From: Telmatactis stephensoni
Taxonomy: Eukaryota > Cnidaria > Anthozoa > Actiniaria > Isophelliidae
NCBI GenBank assembly: GCA_029948255.1
Contig: JALIZF010001885.1
Span: forward strand, 186,001 to 250,000
Length of the DNA stretch: 64,000 bases
Reading direction: 5' to 3'
This document shows, in pieces, positions 53,499 through 64,000 of this stretch. The position numbers and the translations under genes were made by a program. The notes below the pieces were generated by a model that was not told the origin of the DNA, searched no databases, and was given only the letters and a program-made list of their open reading frames with translations. The first letter of the stretch is position 1, and the number at the start of each line of letters is the position of its first letter.

Positions 53499-55312
53499 AC
53501 TCGTGGATTGGATTAACATCGAGTTCCAGTGATTTATGATAGCTTCTCAGTTGGACTTCCTGTGGTGATCGCGATCTACCCATTCACTAGGAATCAGTCT
53601 AGATAGAGACATCTTTAAAGCAATATATTTTTATTTTTATCATCAAATTTCAACGGAAAGATTGGACCGACCTGTATAGCTTTTTGGGGGAATTGTTCAA
53701 TAGTCATTTTGAATGATCAAATATTAATACTATAAATATGAGTTAATTACTGGAATTCCTTTAGCGAAGAAAAGAGACATTAGCTATAAAAGAAGAAATT
53801 AATAATGAGGCAAAAGAAAGGAAAGCGAAAAATAATTTACGTAGACTACCCTGGGACTCGAACCTGCTCCAGATCATTCACGGGCAAAGCCATCGGCATT
53901 CTATTGGACCACTGAGTAATTGAACGACTTTGGAGGCTAGATTTTGTGTATTTAATGTCAATTTGTGGTTGTAACCACAGAAACAAAGTTAAGTGAACCT
54001 GCCCTGTACAAAGGCAAAAAAATACTTCTCTCTCTGGCAAAATGTCGCTATCAATAAAAGAAATTGTTTCATAAAATATTCAGTCACGAAACAAACTCAA
54101 TATCCTCAATATACGCCTGTTTGTTACTGTAGCGGCCGAAACGTTCCGCGAGGGACTAGGACCGAGAGTTTTCACAAGGTTATATCATGAAGATGTAGGA
54201 AGACAAAATGTAAGATTGCAGCATACCTTCGACTTTTTGAGTTAATATTTCGTTTGTAACGTAATTAATATGCTTATTTCTCAGTTGTGAACCGTTTAAA
54301 CCGTCTATACATCGTTTTACATCGTATATCAGAGGGACTTTGAGAATCTTGTAATCATCGTACACAATATCGTTGAAAAGCCTAATTGTCATGACAGAAT
54401 TAAAACCGAATAACGCGTTACTCCTCCCCCCTCCCCTCCCCTCCCCCTCCCCCTCCCCTTCTCCCCAGTCCCCCTCCCCTCTCCCCAATCCCCTTAAACC
54501 GCCAGCTACGCAGGCTAGTTCATTCCATTTCCTGCCTCTTCAGTTAGCTGTTTGCAGCTAGCGGACTCGACGGCCCGGGACGGCGGCGGTCAGTTCAGCG
54601 TTCTCAAAATATTTTTATTTGTGTATCTACTTTAACATTGACTCTTGTGATGATAGAGTACGAACACTAAAAGCTTGGATGACTTTGATGTTGGACTTGA
54701 AACGTTTTTTGTTGCTTGACAGCAGTATCGAACTGTAATGCGATATTGCGGAAGTCATCGATTAGTATGGTATGGCGAAACTTTGCATTTTAACGATCTA
54801 AAAGGCGTCTTCTTTAAACAATGTCTGTATATAATTCTTATCGTGGAGTGCTGAATTCTAGTCTATAATTATTAATAATCCAAGCTGATATTTTTGTGTT
54901 TCTCAGTGATGTGCATGCTCTCGCTATTTGCCCCGCCTAACTGTAGCACTTAGTATTTGCAATACTAGCTATTTATATTACAGACACTTTTATCTGCTTT
55001 AGTGGAACGTACCGACTGTAAAATGCATTGATTTTCCTTCTAGCTAACTATTTTGAAACGTGTTTATGTACTTCATATTCATTCTGATCTTAACTAAATA
55101 TAAATTTTGTCAGATTTCAACATAAATCGTGAAGAACCGAATATCGATCTGATCAATGCTCAATCCACGCTTCGATGCATCGTGATTAGAGCGAAAAGCG
55201 TCTCATCACGGTGAACATGCGCAGTAATATAGTTTAACAATATTCGTGTGAGTGAGTGACACATTTGCATATTCGACTCCTCACTCCAACTCGTGGACTG
55301 CAATCCACGAGT
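53499..55312 (-). mobile_element. Second ACTCGTGG-type DNA transposon, inverted copy
   Basis: Ends ACTCGTGGATTG and CAATCCACGAGT, flanked by TA (53497-53498) and TG (55313-55314, probably a mutated TA). Internal blocks match 15543-16823 in reverse: TAGAGTACGAACACTAAAAG near 54655, the GTCGAGTCCGCTAGC complement near 54560, and a tRNA-like part (53850-53925, B box GGTTCGAGTCC on the minus strand). It is longer than the first copy because of inserted sequence, including a C-rich run. Confidence 0.65.
54422..54500. repeat. (CCCCTCCCC)n C-rich tract
   Basis: Runs of four or five C separated by T on the plus strand, with potential to form a G-quadruplex on the minus strand. Confidence 0.85.
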
Positions 55313-55997
55313 TGACAAGAAGTTGTCTTCTTGTAAAATCTGGTTTGTAAGGTATATAAATCATTTTATTGTACAATCTCAAAGTATGTGAGTATCAACA
55401 ATAAGCGAGAGTTGTGCAAATTTTATGTAAAAGAGGTAAGCTTGACGATTCTTTTTCAAAAATCTGATTTGTTATTGAACACAGGAAGCCTAAAATTAAG
55501 GAATTTATTATTGATGATATAAAATTATTTTAATTCTTAACAATTGATTTATTTCCATTTTATATTGTGCAAATCTTGACAGTTTGCTGACGATTTTAGC
55601 AAATGGCGGCTGAAGAAAAAAAAAAGAAAAAAGAAAAAAAGAAAAAGAAAAATCAATTAAACCAATCCACATTAAATCTAAATGCAGCGAATAATATAGT
55701 AATTATATAATCTAATATCATGAATACTGATATAAAAGAATTTATAAGGTATTCTTCAAAGGAAAATCTTTTTTTCTTTTTTTCTTTAATTTAAAACAGC
55801 AATGTGAGATACAAATTCACTTTCAAACAAAAAATATATTTTTTCTATATTCCACTTCCCAAGTAATGAGTCTTGAGGCACACCATTTGACGAACTACTT
55901 CCAAGATTGATGGTAAAAAGAGTTTAAATGATCAAGCTGTAATATACATGTAATTCGAAAGTCAAAAGAGGAACTGAAAAATACCTTCATCAAAATG

Positions 55998-56471
55998 TCA
56001 TTCAAATTCCACCTCACTTTCAAAAAGAGTCTCGGAAATTCTTGTTGGACCTGTGATTTTCGTTGAACATCGGTTGTGTTTTGCAATCAACTGTTTCCTT
56101 GCCTGTCGTAGCGTCAAATTCAGTTGCTTGGGCATGCGCACAGTTGTTGTCCTTTCCATCTCGATGCAAATGGCGTTCCTTCTTCTTGCACCACTCTTCG
56201 TACTTCTCGATTCCTTTTTGAATGGCTTTAAGGACTCTTTGAACACAACCAACTGGTTACTCTCTTGAGTTGAACCAACATTTTTCGACTGATCAGGTAG
56301 CGTCTTGTTGGCAGGAGTTTTCTTATAGACAGGAATAAAGTTGTACTCGTCTTCCTGTTTGACAAGTTGCCAGTGTGAAAAGACATGCTCTGGGGGTCCA
56401 CAAAACGGGCGATAAACTATTCGTTTAGCGTTGTTAGTTTGATTAGACACCGAATAATGAGAATTTCCCAT
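55998..56471 (-). CDS. Small protein, copy 2 of the MGNSH pair
   Basis: 157 residues from MGNSHYSVSN (start at 56471). Very close to copy 1, with small in-frame insertions (VKQED after HWQL, GPT near the end) and no frame breaks, which suggests selection on both copies. Tyr instead of Ser at position 6 weakens the myristoylation signal. Its upstream side carries a 353-bp palindrome. Confidence 0.6.
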   Translation of the reverse strand: MGNSHYSVSNQTNNAKRIVYRPFCGPPEHVFSHWQLVKQEDEYNFIPVYKKTPANKTLPDQSKNVGSTQESNQLVVFKESLKPFKKESRSTKSGARRRNAICIEMERTTTVRMPKQLNLTLRQARKQLIAKHNRCSTKITGPTRISETLFESEVEFE

Positions 56472-56594
56472 TGTAGATCGCAGCGATGATGTCAACTCCT
56501 CGAGTTCCGTGACCAAACTTGGGCGGAACCAATCAGAAATGATGATGAAACGCGATTTTTGCTCAAAAATACTAATTACTGTCTAATGCTTGAC

Positions 56595-56947
56595 TAGCCA
56601 CTTTCATACCGTGAAGACTGGGTACGAGTCCCTTAAACTTTGATGATGGCAACACAAAACTTATGTAGTCAGAAAGAGCACATCGAGCTGTATATAATCC
56701 CGAGGTTTGATGTTAACCGGATATACATTGAAAGAGATACAGCAGTTCAAACATGCTAGATTTTTACAAAGAAATGTATCGTTGTAGGGACAAATGTCCA
56801 CAGATGTCCCTACAATTCTAGCATTTTTGCACCAAACTTCGGGATTTTATATAGCTCGATGTGCTCTTTCTGACTATATGAGTTTTGCGTTACCATCGTC
56901 AAAAATTGAGGGACTCGTACCCAGTCTTCACGGTATGAAAGTGGCTA
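56595..56947. repeat. 353-bp imperfect palindrome (foldback element)
   Basis: Arms 56595-56712 and 56830-56947 are inverted copies (TAGCCACTTTCATACCGTGA / its complement at the right end). The centre holds a second hairpin (ATGCTAGA…TCTAGCAT and GTAGGGACA/TGTCCCTAC). It lies 124 bp upstream of the gene starting at 56471. Confidence 0.85.
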
Positions 56948-57651
56948 ATACCAGAATTTTATCAACAGCATGAGTGAAAATATCTTTATCGAACCGTATG
57001 ACAGCGAGTGTTATTGCCGTGTTGTCTATGAAACATTCGAAATATTTCGCGAGCACTTATAAACGACGGTTGAAGCGCGTGCGCGCGGTGGATTTTTAAT
57101 TGGTTTTTGTCGGGTTTTTTGTTTTGCTTAATTTTGTTTTTGTTTTTATCATTCCCTGAAACACAGGCACCCCAAGCACTGTTTTAGAGAGGGCATATTA
57201 CGGGTGCGCGAGATGATTGTTAGTTTTGGGCTACCTGTGTCATGTGTCAATTTTGTAAGACCATTGGGGAAAAACAAAGCTCGCGAAAAAATCTATAAAT
57301 ATCTACAAACTGAAACAAAATGTATCTTATTTTATCCATAGATTAGATTTTTTTAAAATCTTTTGGGCAGTTTTATGGAGTATTTATTAGGTGGCTCGGG
57401 GGGGGGAGGAGTCCGACTGTACCCAGGAGGAGTCCGATCGTAAATGGACGGGGATGCTCCTCGTACCTTTTAGGGGTCAAAATCTGCACTCTGGTACCTT
57501 TTAGGGTGTCTCAGACTTAAGTGGACTACCAGAGACATAGCTGGTACCTTTTAGGGACTGTGTTTTGGGGCAAATAAACTACCTAAAATAAGCATGAAAG
57601 GGACGATTTCGATGAACTGAATTGAATCTTCAAAGCACATCGATAACAAAG
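56948..57651. other. Intergenic, no supportable gene
   Basis: Holds a G-run near 57399 and three copies of GTACCTTTTAGGG (about 57464-57555). TTTTGGGCTACCTGTG occurs near 57225. Confidence 0.5.
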
Positions 57652-57950
57652 TGTAACAACTTCTTTATTCAGGTTACGGATAACTCTACAGATAACTAGA
57701 TGAACTCTTAGTTATCCCAGTTCGAGGTGTCTTTCCCTCTTCATTTAACGAAGAGCAATAGAGTGAGTGCTTCTTGAGTTTTTAGTCTAGCCTTTTGCGC
57801 CGCTCTCTTACTTTGCACCACGAGCCCCAATTCTCTCATCCGGTGAATGGCTGCGCTGTTAAATACGCCCAACCCACGTGACACACAAACAATACAATAC
57901 ATAACATGTAACAAACAATACAATACACACACTAATTACGCTCTCTTACA
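57652..57950 (-). mobile_element. 3' LTR of the gypsy element, 299 bp
   Basis: Read on the minus strand it begins TGTAAGAGAGCG directly after a polypurine tract (GAAGAGGAGG, A-run, CAGGGAAAGG) and ends AAGTTGTTACA, giving TGTAA…TTACA termini. It contains a TATA-like GTATTTAA and AATAAAG close to its end. The 5' LTR lies beyond the window. Confidence 0.65.
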
Positions 57951-58081
57951 CCTTTCCCTGTTTTTTTTTCCTCCTCTTCTCTTTACTAAATGGGAAAATA
58001 TGGTTACTCACCTTTCATTCTCAGGAAGACCCGAAGACCCGATGCTGAAAGAGAAATAACAAAATGAACTTGCCTTGACTA

Positions 58082-61000
58082 CTATGAGAAGATCCAACTT
58101 GAATTTCTCATCCAAGTGGGTTTCCTTCGATTACGTTGTGGTCTATCTGTACGTTTTTCGTCATCCGTTTCTTCAGAGTCACTATTACTTTCGGTATTTG
58201 ATGGCTCATAGCTGTGTCTATTTCTCATCTCGGAATCGTGTGTCCGTTCCTGTCTCTCATACGAACTGTGTGAAGAATGCAAACCTGAAGTTGGGCACGG
58301 CAAAAGGAGATTTCTATGAAGTCTCTTAGTACGTCCTTTTCCGTCTTCACGTTTAACGTTATAAACTGGAATATCTTCATTTGGTTTGTCTACCACAATA
58401 TATATGTCATCTTCCCAGTAATTATCCAGTTTCCCTTGAGGGGTCACGTTTTTCACCAGTACCTTATCACCAGGGCCAAGCGTGCCTGATGTTGGTCTGC
58501 GACGATCATATATCTCTTTCTGGTGTCTCGATGAAGTTGTGGCGTTGCCCTTTGCTAGCTTATAGGCGTAATCCAAACGTTTCCGTAGATCTTCAATAAA
58601 GACTGATTCATCCTTACCTTGAAAAGCATTAGGATCATGGCTGAAGTACAGGTCTATCGCTAATCTGGGGTGGCGACCAAACATCAAATAAAACGGTGAG
58701 ACTCCAGTACTGTCGTGCTTGGTTGCATTATAAGCGTGAACGACTGGTGCCACAAATTCTTTCCAATTTGCTTTCTGTTCTTTTCCCAACGTTCCCAGCA
58801 TGTGCAGCAATGTACGATTAAAACGTTCACACATACCGTTTCCCATTGGATGATAGGGCGTGGTCCTCGTTTTAGTGGTGTTCGCCATTTTACACAACTG
58901 ACTAATGATCTTCGATTCGAAGTTCCTTCCCTGGTCGCTATGAATTCTAGCTGGAAAACCATAATGAACTATAAAGTTATTGAATAGTGCTTTAGCTGTT
59001 GTCTTGGCTGTTTGGTTCAGGGTGGGAATAGCCTGTGCGTACCTGGTGAAGTGGTCAGTTATTATAAGAATATTCTCATATCCTCCTTTGCATTTTTCAA
59101 GCTTTAAGAAGTCCATGCAGACAAGTTCAAGAGGCTCTGATGTCGTCACGCTCACTAGAGGGGCTACCCTACGTGGATTCTTTCGTAGGACACAAGCCTT
59201 GCAGTTCTTCACCCAGTTTTCAACATCTTTAGCCATCCCAGGCCAATAGAATCTCGATCTAGCTAGGTCTAATGTGCGCTCAACTGAAAAATGGCCCGAA
59301 TCATCGTGAACTCCAGATAAAGCCTTCCTCTTCAATTTCTCCGGTACAAGTAGTTGCAGAACATGTTCACCTTGAGGGCCTGTTTTGCCACGCCTGTAAA
59401 TAACACCTTTATCAAGAATAAGTTGGTCCCAGGATTTGAGTATTCTTAATACCTTGTTTTCCTCGTTCCTGGCTTCCCTTCTAGATGGCTTACTTCCTTT
59501 CTCCAAGTACATTTTTACCTTTGCAAGAACTTTATCATCCTGTACCAGCGAACGGAGATCTTCATGACTCAAAGCAGGTATTGAAGTCTGAGACTGGCAA
59601 CAAATTCCAGATCCTTCTGTAATACTATCTATGTCAACAAGAAAATTCTCAATACATGGGACACCATCCAGAGACAAAGACTGTGAAATGGCTTTGATAG
59701 TATCCTCTTTAATGGTACACATGTCTTCGTGCGGTCTTCTGGACAAAGCATCTGCGTCAACGTTCTTCCTACCTGAACGATACACAATGTCAAAATTGTA
59801 AGTGGCTAGGGCAGCTAACCAACGGTGTCCCGTTGCGTCTAATTTTGCAGAGGTTGTTACGTACGTCAAGGGGTTATTGTCAGTGTGGACTGTAAAAGTG
59901 TTACCATACAGATAATCGTGAAACTTTTCTGTTACAGCCCATTTCATGCAAAGAAACTCCAGCTTGTGTGCAGGGTAGTTCTGCTCGCTTTTACGCAAAG
60001 CCCTACTGGCAAAGGCAATCACCTTTTCCCTCCCATCTTCTTTCTGGCTCAATGTCGCACCTAATCCATCCTTACTTGCATCAGTGTTTAATACAAATGG
60101 TTTCTTAAAATCAGGATATCCCAGAACAAGAGGCGACGACAAAATCTCTACAACACGTTCGAAAGCTCTCTGGCACTCCTCCGTCCATTCCCATTCCTTT
60201 TCACTTTTCTTACCCGACTTGAGCATGCGTGTTACCAGATCGTTTAATGGTTTAACCAGTCGAGTAAAGTTCGGTACGAATTTCCTATAGTAGCCTGCGA
60301 AGCCAAGAAATGTTCTCAAATCTGCTAGATTCTTTGGGATTGGCCAGTTTTTAACGGCTTCTATTTTATCCGGATCCGTCTCTATTCCTTCTGAGGAAAT
60401 AACATGACCCAAATACTTTACCTTATTCTGGAAGAATGAACATTTCGAGGACTTGAGTTTCAAACCATATCTTTCAAGTCTTTCAAATACAGCTTCTAAT
60501 CTCTCTAAGTGTTCTTGAAATGTCTTAGCGTAGACTACGATGTCGTCTATATAAACTATGCATTTCCTGAAATTCAAGTCAGACATACAGTGTTCCATTA
60601 AACGTTGGAATGTTGCAGGGGCGTTGGTTAACCCAAAAGCCATTCTGTTACACTCATAAAAGCCAAGCGGCCCTACCGTAAAGGCTGTTTTGGGCTTGTC
60701 CTCCTCCTCTACTTCAATCTGCCAATACCCACTTTTTAGATCCAATACCGTGAACCATGAAGACCCTCCCATTGCCTCCAAAGCCTCGTCTATTCTAGGG
60801 ATGGAATAGGCGTCCTTGATGGTTCGCAAATTCAGTTTTCGGAAGTCTATGCAAAATCTTAAACTGCCGTCTCGTTTGCGTACCAAAACAACGGGTGAGG
60901 ACCAGGGGCTATGCGATTCACGTATTACACCACAGTCTAGCATTTCTTTTAAGTGTTGACGCACTTCTTCGTATTGTGATGGCGGAATACGACGATGTCG

Positions 61001-61981
61001 CTGTTTAAATGGCACATTATCGGTCAAGTGAATTTTGTGTTTTACAGATGATGTACAACCTAGGTCGTTAGAACTTCTTGCAAAAACCCTGCTCTCCCAC
61101 TTGCCTAACATATCCAACGCCGTTTTTTTCTGTTCTTCATTCATTGGTGAGTCACTAAATTCAAATTGGCAAGCTGCAGGGTCAATCTGCTCTGGCTCAA
61201 CTGATTCCTCGGACCCGCCCACTATACTTACCTGTTGCAGGGAAGCAAAAACCGCTCTAGGTGGTATTGTGACATCTTTCGGTGAAGGATTATGAACTTT
61301 GATTGGAATAAAGTTCCGCTTTCCATCCATATTCACTCTAACTAATGTTGGGATCACTTCTAAGGGAGATAGTAATTCTTCGCTATCAGGCTCTACTAAG
61401 GCACACAGAGATACACAGCTAATTTTCTGTGTCTTAACTTTTGACCAAACAACTGTGGTTTCGTTGGCATGGATTACTATTGGATTATCTGATTCTACTC
61501 TCACCTTGTTGGTTTTTAACGCTTTTCTGGACTTTTTATCTCGGTGCGCCAAGTTCTGGTAAGCCAATCTCCAAGCCAAATCGGGTTTTGCTCGACGAAT
61601 ATAAGATTGTCCATGATGTTCGATACATCTGTCTTTACATTGCTTAATTAAATTAGTCCCTAGAACCACTGGCACTTGCTTGTTAAACGCTGTGTTGGGA
61701 ACAACTAGTAGTAATGCCTGGACTCTTTCATCAACACCGCTACTTTGCTCTGGAAACGAGACTTCAACCTCGATAAAACCTTTAAAAGGTACCTCTTGAC
61801 CACCTGCACCTTCAATCTTCACTAAAAGATCCAACTGTTGTAGGGGACAATCTGAAAGATACTCGTTATAGAAATTTTCACTAACAGTGGAAATTTGAGA
61901 ACCTGTATCAACTAATACAAGGCAAGGAACATTTTCTACATACAGTAAACTCACATTAACATCTCCCAATAGGTCAGACAT
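58082..61981 (-). CDS. pol: Ty3/gypsy Pol polyprotein, intact
   Basis: 1,299 residues from the first ATG, but the frame is open further and overlaps the end of gag in the -1 frame, so ribosomal frameshifting is likely. Order: aspartic protease (DTGS at residue 25), reverse transcriptase (YIDD at 477-480, LPxG-like SGYWQIEV), RNase H (TDASKDGLGATL), integrase with a zinc domain (H…H…C…C around SGHFSVERTLD and CKAC) and D,D,E core (MDFLKLEK, HSDQGRNFE, GMCERFNRT), then a basic tail. No stops or frame breaks, so the copy is young. Confidence 0.93.
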   Translation of the reverse strand: MSDLLGDVNVSLLYVENVPCLVLVDTGSQISTVSENFYNEYLSDCPLQQLDLLVKIEGAGGQEVPFKGFIEVEVSFPEQSSGVDERVQALLLVVPNTAFNKQVPVVLGTNLIKQCKDRCIEHHGQSYIRRAKPDLAWRLAYQNLAHRDKKSRKALKTNKVRVESDNPIVIHANETTVVWSKVKTQKISCVSLCALVEPDSEELLSPLEVIPTLVRVNMDGKRNFIPIKVHNPSPKDVTIPPRAVFASLQQVSIVGGSEESVEPEQIDPAACQFEFSDSPMNEEQKKTALDMLGKWESRVFARSSNDLGCTSSVKHKIHLTDNVPFKQRHRRIPPSQYEEVRQHLKEMLDCGVIRESHSPWSSPVVLVRKRDGSLRFCIDFRKLNLRTIKDAYSIPRIDEALEAMGGSSWFTVLDLKSGYWQIEVEEEDKPKTAFTVGPLGFYECNRMAFGLTNAPATFQRLMEHCMSDLNFRKCIVYIDDIVVYAKTFQEHLERLEAVFERLERYGLKLKSSKCSFFQNKVKYLGHVISSEGIETDPDKIEAVKNWPIPKNLADLRTFLGFAGYYRKFVPNFTRLVKPLNDLVTRMLKSGKKSEKEWEWTEECQRAFERVVEILSSPLVLGYPDFKKPFVLNTDASKDGLGATLSQKEDGREKVIAFASRALRKSEQNYPAHKLEFLCMKWAVTEKFHDYLYGNTFTVHTDNNPLTYVTTSAKLDATGHRWLAALATYNFDIVYRSGRKNVDADALSRRPHEDMCTIKEDTIKAISQSLSLDGVPCIENFLVDIDSITEGSGICCQSQTSIPALSHEDLRSLVQDDKVLAKVKMYLEKGSKPSRREARNEENKVLRILKSWDQLILDKGVIYRRGKTGPQGEHVLQLLVPEKLKRKALSGVHDDSGHFSVERTLDLARSRFYWPGMAKDVENWVKNCKACVLRKNPRRVAPLVSVTTSEPLELVCMDFLKLEKCKGGYENILIITDHFTRYAQAIPTLNQTAKTTAKALFNNFIVHYGFPARIHSDQGRNFESKIISQLCKMANTTKTRTTPYHPMGNGMCERFNRTLLHMLGTLGKEQKANWKEFVAPVVHAYNATKHDSTGVSPFYLMFGRHPRLAIDLYFSHDPNAFQGKDESVFIEDLRKRLDYAYKLAKGNATTSSRHQKEIYDRRRPTSGTLGPGDKVLVKNVTPQGKLDNYWEDDIYIVVDKPNEDIPVYNVKREDGKGRTKRLHRNLLLPCPTSGLHSSHSSYERQERTHDSEMRNRHSYEPSNTESNSDSEETDDEKRTDRPQRNRRKPTWMRNSSWIFS

Positions 61982-62007
61982 GTCGGGACGTTTCTTCTCT
62001 CCAAGAC

Positions 62008-63264
62008 CTACTGCCTGTCCCTCGCCAGAGGTCTCCCAGAGTTTGACGGTTTGGCCGACTCTTTTTCTTTAGGTGTGTCCTTTCCGTGACTAGGATTTTT
62101 CTCTAATTTCTCGATTTTTTCCAAAATCCTACTTAGCATCTTTGTATTGTCTGGAAGTTCCTTCACCTTAGCTTCTAGCGCGTTGACTTTTTTTGCTAAT
62201 TCTTCTAAAGTGCTTTTGTCCGAAATTTCGCTCACACCAGTTGTCTTTGGGTATTCACGAGCAGTTTTCGTTTGCGGCATGTACGTTGCTTTCTGTACTT
62301 TCGGCACTTTCCCGCGCACACCATCGAGCTCATGTATTTCTTGTTCCATAGCTCTGAGTTCAGCTCTCAGCTTATCGAAGTCACGTATGCTATCATACTT
62401 ATGGCGCGTGGCGTTTCTTACCCGTTCGTCTCTTAGGCCGGTCCATAATTTACTCCTTAGCATCTCGTCAGCTTGCTCTTTGGCGACAGCTCCTCGACTA
62501 ATGGCTTTGTTTAGAATATCTTCCAACTTACACCCATAAGCAGCTACTGTTTCATCTACTTCCTGCTTGGAATTGTAGAACTGCTGAAGTAAAGTTGTAC
62601 CACTTTGTACAATGCCGTAAACCGTCTCGAGCTTTTGTAGGATGACATCCAAGGTGGCATCCTCCCCGAGGTGCATGGCAACACGACTTGCTTCTCCTTT
62701 CAAAGAACGGCGGACGCTTTGAAGAAGCAAATCTTTATGGCACACTTTATCTTTCATTAGGCATCTAACTTCAAACTTCCAAGCTTCGAAGCTTACCTCC
62801 CCTTTGGAGATACTCCCTGAAAAATTAGAAATTCTAGGCGCTCGACCATATACAACAGGATCTATTTCTAGACTTGTGGACTTAGCAATTTCTTTAGCCT
62901 TGTCTGAGTCAATTCGGAAGCTTTTGGACGGACCGCGTTCAAAAGGTTCAGTCTGCGTCATTCTAGTTTCCTGCAACGTAGGGGTGCTGGACTTAACGGG
63001 CACAATAAAACTCGAGGGTGGGAGCAACATAGTTTTGAATCGTGTGGGCGTAGAAGTCATTTCATATTGGGTGGTCTCTTTTATGTTCGTGGTATTCAAA
63101 TTGAAGCCAAATAGATTTTCCTCCGATAACTGTTCTGAGTGCTCAGGTAGCTGTTCTATGGGCTCCACAGAAAACAGCCCTGATCGCCTGAGTGTCATTA
63201 CGGCCTCAGCCAGACGATCGGTTTCGTCTTCTTCAAATTCTACACGTGTCGATGCTTCGGCCAT
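62008..63264 (-). CDS. gag: Ty3/gypsy Gag protein
   Basis: Start at 63264 (MAEASTRVEFEE), because the upstream extension encodes unlike sequence. About 418 residues with a retrotransposon Gag core (FEAWKFEVRCLM, SLKGEASRVAMHL, YGIVQSGTTLLQQFYNSKQ), the pattern also seen in the PNMA-type domesticated Gags. A C-terminal coiled-coil segment and a Lys/Ser-rich end follow. No CCHC knuckle is present. The stop at 62008-62010 lies before pol in the -1 frame. Confidence 0.85.
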   Translation of the reverse strand: MAEASTRVEFEEDETDRLAEAVMTLRRSGLFSVEPIEQLPEHSEQLSEENLFGFNLNTTNIKETTQYEMTSTPTRFKTMLLPPSSFIVPVKSSTPTLQETRMTQTEPFERGPSKSFRIDSDKAKEIAKSTSLEIDPVVYGRAPRISNFSGSISKGEVSFEAWKFEVRCLMKDKVCHKDLLLQSVRRSLKGEASRVAMHLGEDATLDVILQKLETVYGIVQSGTTLLQQFYNSKQEVDETVAAYGCKLEDILNKAISRGAVAKEQADEMLRSKLWTGLRDERVRNATRHKYDSIRDFDKLRAELRAMEQEIHELDGVRGKVPKVQKATYMPQTKTAREYPKTTGVSEISDKSTLEELAKKVNALEAKVKELPDNTKMLSRILEKIEKLEKNPSHGKDTPKEKESAKPSNSGRPLARDRQ

Positions 63265-64000
63265 TGTGTAAAATATAACACTTACTATAATTATCAATAA
63301 GAAAATCTGAATACTTATCGTTAAGCGTTGTTGCTTCTTGATCAAAGCGCCAAAAAGTTCCACAAACACACACATACGAAGATACCCAAACCCCCACTCT
63401 TCCACGTGTATTTATCAACAAAGCCAAGCACTAGACAATCAAACAAGAGTCGTAGTCGCGGCGAAGCCAATTCGATGCCAATCCAAACGAAAAAGAAAAA
63501 CACACTGAAGCTGGAATATTCCTACAAAAATATAAATCTTGATTAAACAATATTCTGCAATTACGTAACTTACAAAAATAAACAAATCTAATAACATAAA
63601 TGTCCAATGCGGTAAACGTTTCTTTAAAACACCGCAACCTATTGTATCCTAATTAATCAACTTATATTATACTAATTGAATTGGTACTAAATAAGCAATC
63701 TATTGTTCCTCTAACTTAAATAAACTTATATTATACTAATTGAATAGATATTAATTAATGATATATTAGCAATTCAAATTCAACTCAAAAACTTAAGCGA
63801 CAACTTTATAACTTTCAAATATGAACTTTGATTAAATAAGCTTAAATACTAAGTTACTTAAGATATAAATTCTTACAACAAAAATCAAATATATTACAGT
63901 TGCAAATAAATTCCAATGCACTTAGCTTAAGAAAAAAAGGTCCAAGATAGTTTCCAATCCTTGCTTGCTGAAAGGTCCAAGATAGTTTCCAATCCTTGCT
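63265..64000 (-). mobile_element. Gypsy 5' leader, reaches the window edge
   Basis: No coding signal. Contains AACTTATATTATACTAATTG twice (63659, 63723) and a 35-bp direct repeat GGTCCAAGATAGTTTCCAAT starting at 63939 and 63974, cut by the window end. No sequence matching the 3' LTR is found, so the 5' LTR must lie further right. Confidence 0.6.

Overview
The window is a piece of a metazoan nuclear genome, AT-rich and mostly non-coding. It carries split host genes with GT-AG introns (ribosomal protein L32, an atypical dual-specificity phosphatase, an F-box/LRR protein), many small non-autonomous DNA transposons, and an intact Ty3/gypsy retrotransposon. The overall style looks cnidarian (coral or anemone), but that is an impression and not a proof.

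Layout. 0.2-8.2 kb: a DUSP fragment (-), RPL32 (-) with two paralogous H/ACA-type snoRNA candidates in its introns and a 9-bp-TSD foldback transposon, then an F-box/LRR gene (+) with a one-base frame break. 8-20 kb: tandem repeats and MITEs, including two with TTAA target duplications and one with ACTCGTGG termini and TA duplications. 20.3 and 30.2-31.2 kb: two single-exon proteins of unknown function. 26.3-29.5 kb: diverged direct repeats with a promoter-like core. 51-57 kb: a duplicated small-protein gene, a second copy of the ACTCGTGG element, and a 353-bp palindrome. 57.6-64 kb: an intact gypsy element on the minus strand that runs off the right edge.

The centrepiece is 32.67-50.53 kb, an endogenised double-stranded DNA virus of the Polinton/adintovirus type. 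It has a double jelly-roll major capsid protein, a penton-like protein, an A32-like packaging ATPase, a retrovirus-like (RVE) integrase, a VLTF3-like late transcription factor, a BRO-N plus VRR-NUC-like protein, two C2HC zinc-finger proteins, tandem jelly-roll proteins and several small membrane proteins. Its replication gene is not an ordinary Polinton polymerase: it joins a divergent family-B polymerase palm, an SF1 helicase and an HNH nuclease. Nearly every gene starts inside a TATATA(A)TG box that overlaps its ATG. Two divergent gene pairs share one such box, which is a perfect 14-bp palindrome in one case. A 55-bp repeat flanks one zinc-finger gene in opposite orientations. About half the genes carry one-base indels, and the integrase has a nonsense codon and a lost ATG, so this copy is decaying. 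I found no terminal inverted repeats and no viral protease.

The viral genes form a plausible programme: VLTF3-like factor plus shared start boxes for late expression, polymerase-helicase-nuclease for replication, integrase for insertion, ATPase with the capsid proteins for packaging and shell assembly. The host genes around it are unrelated.
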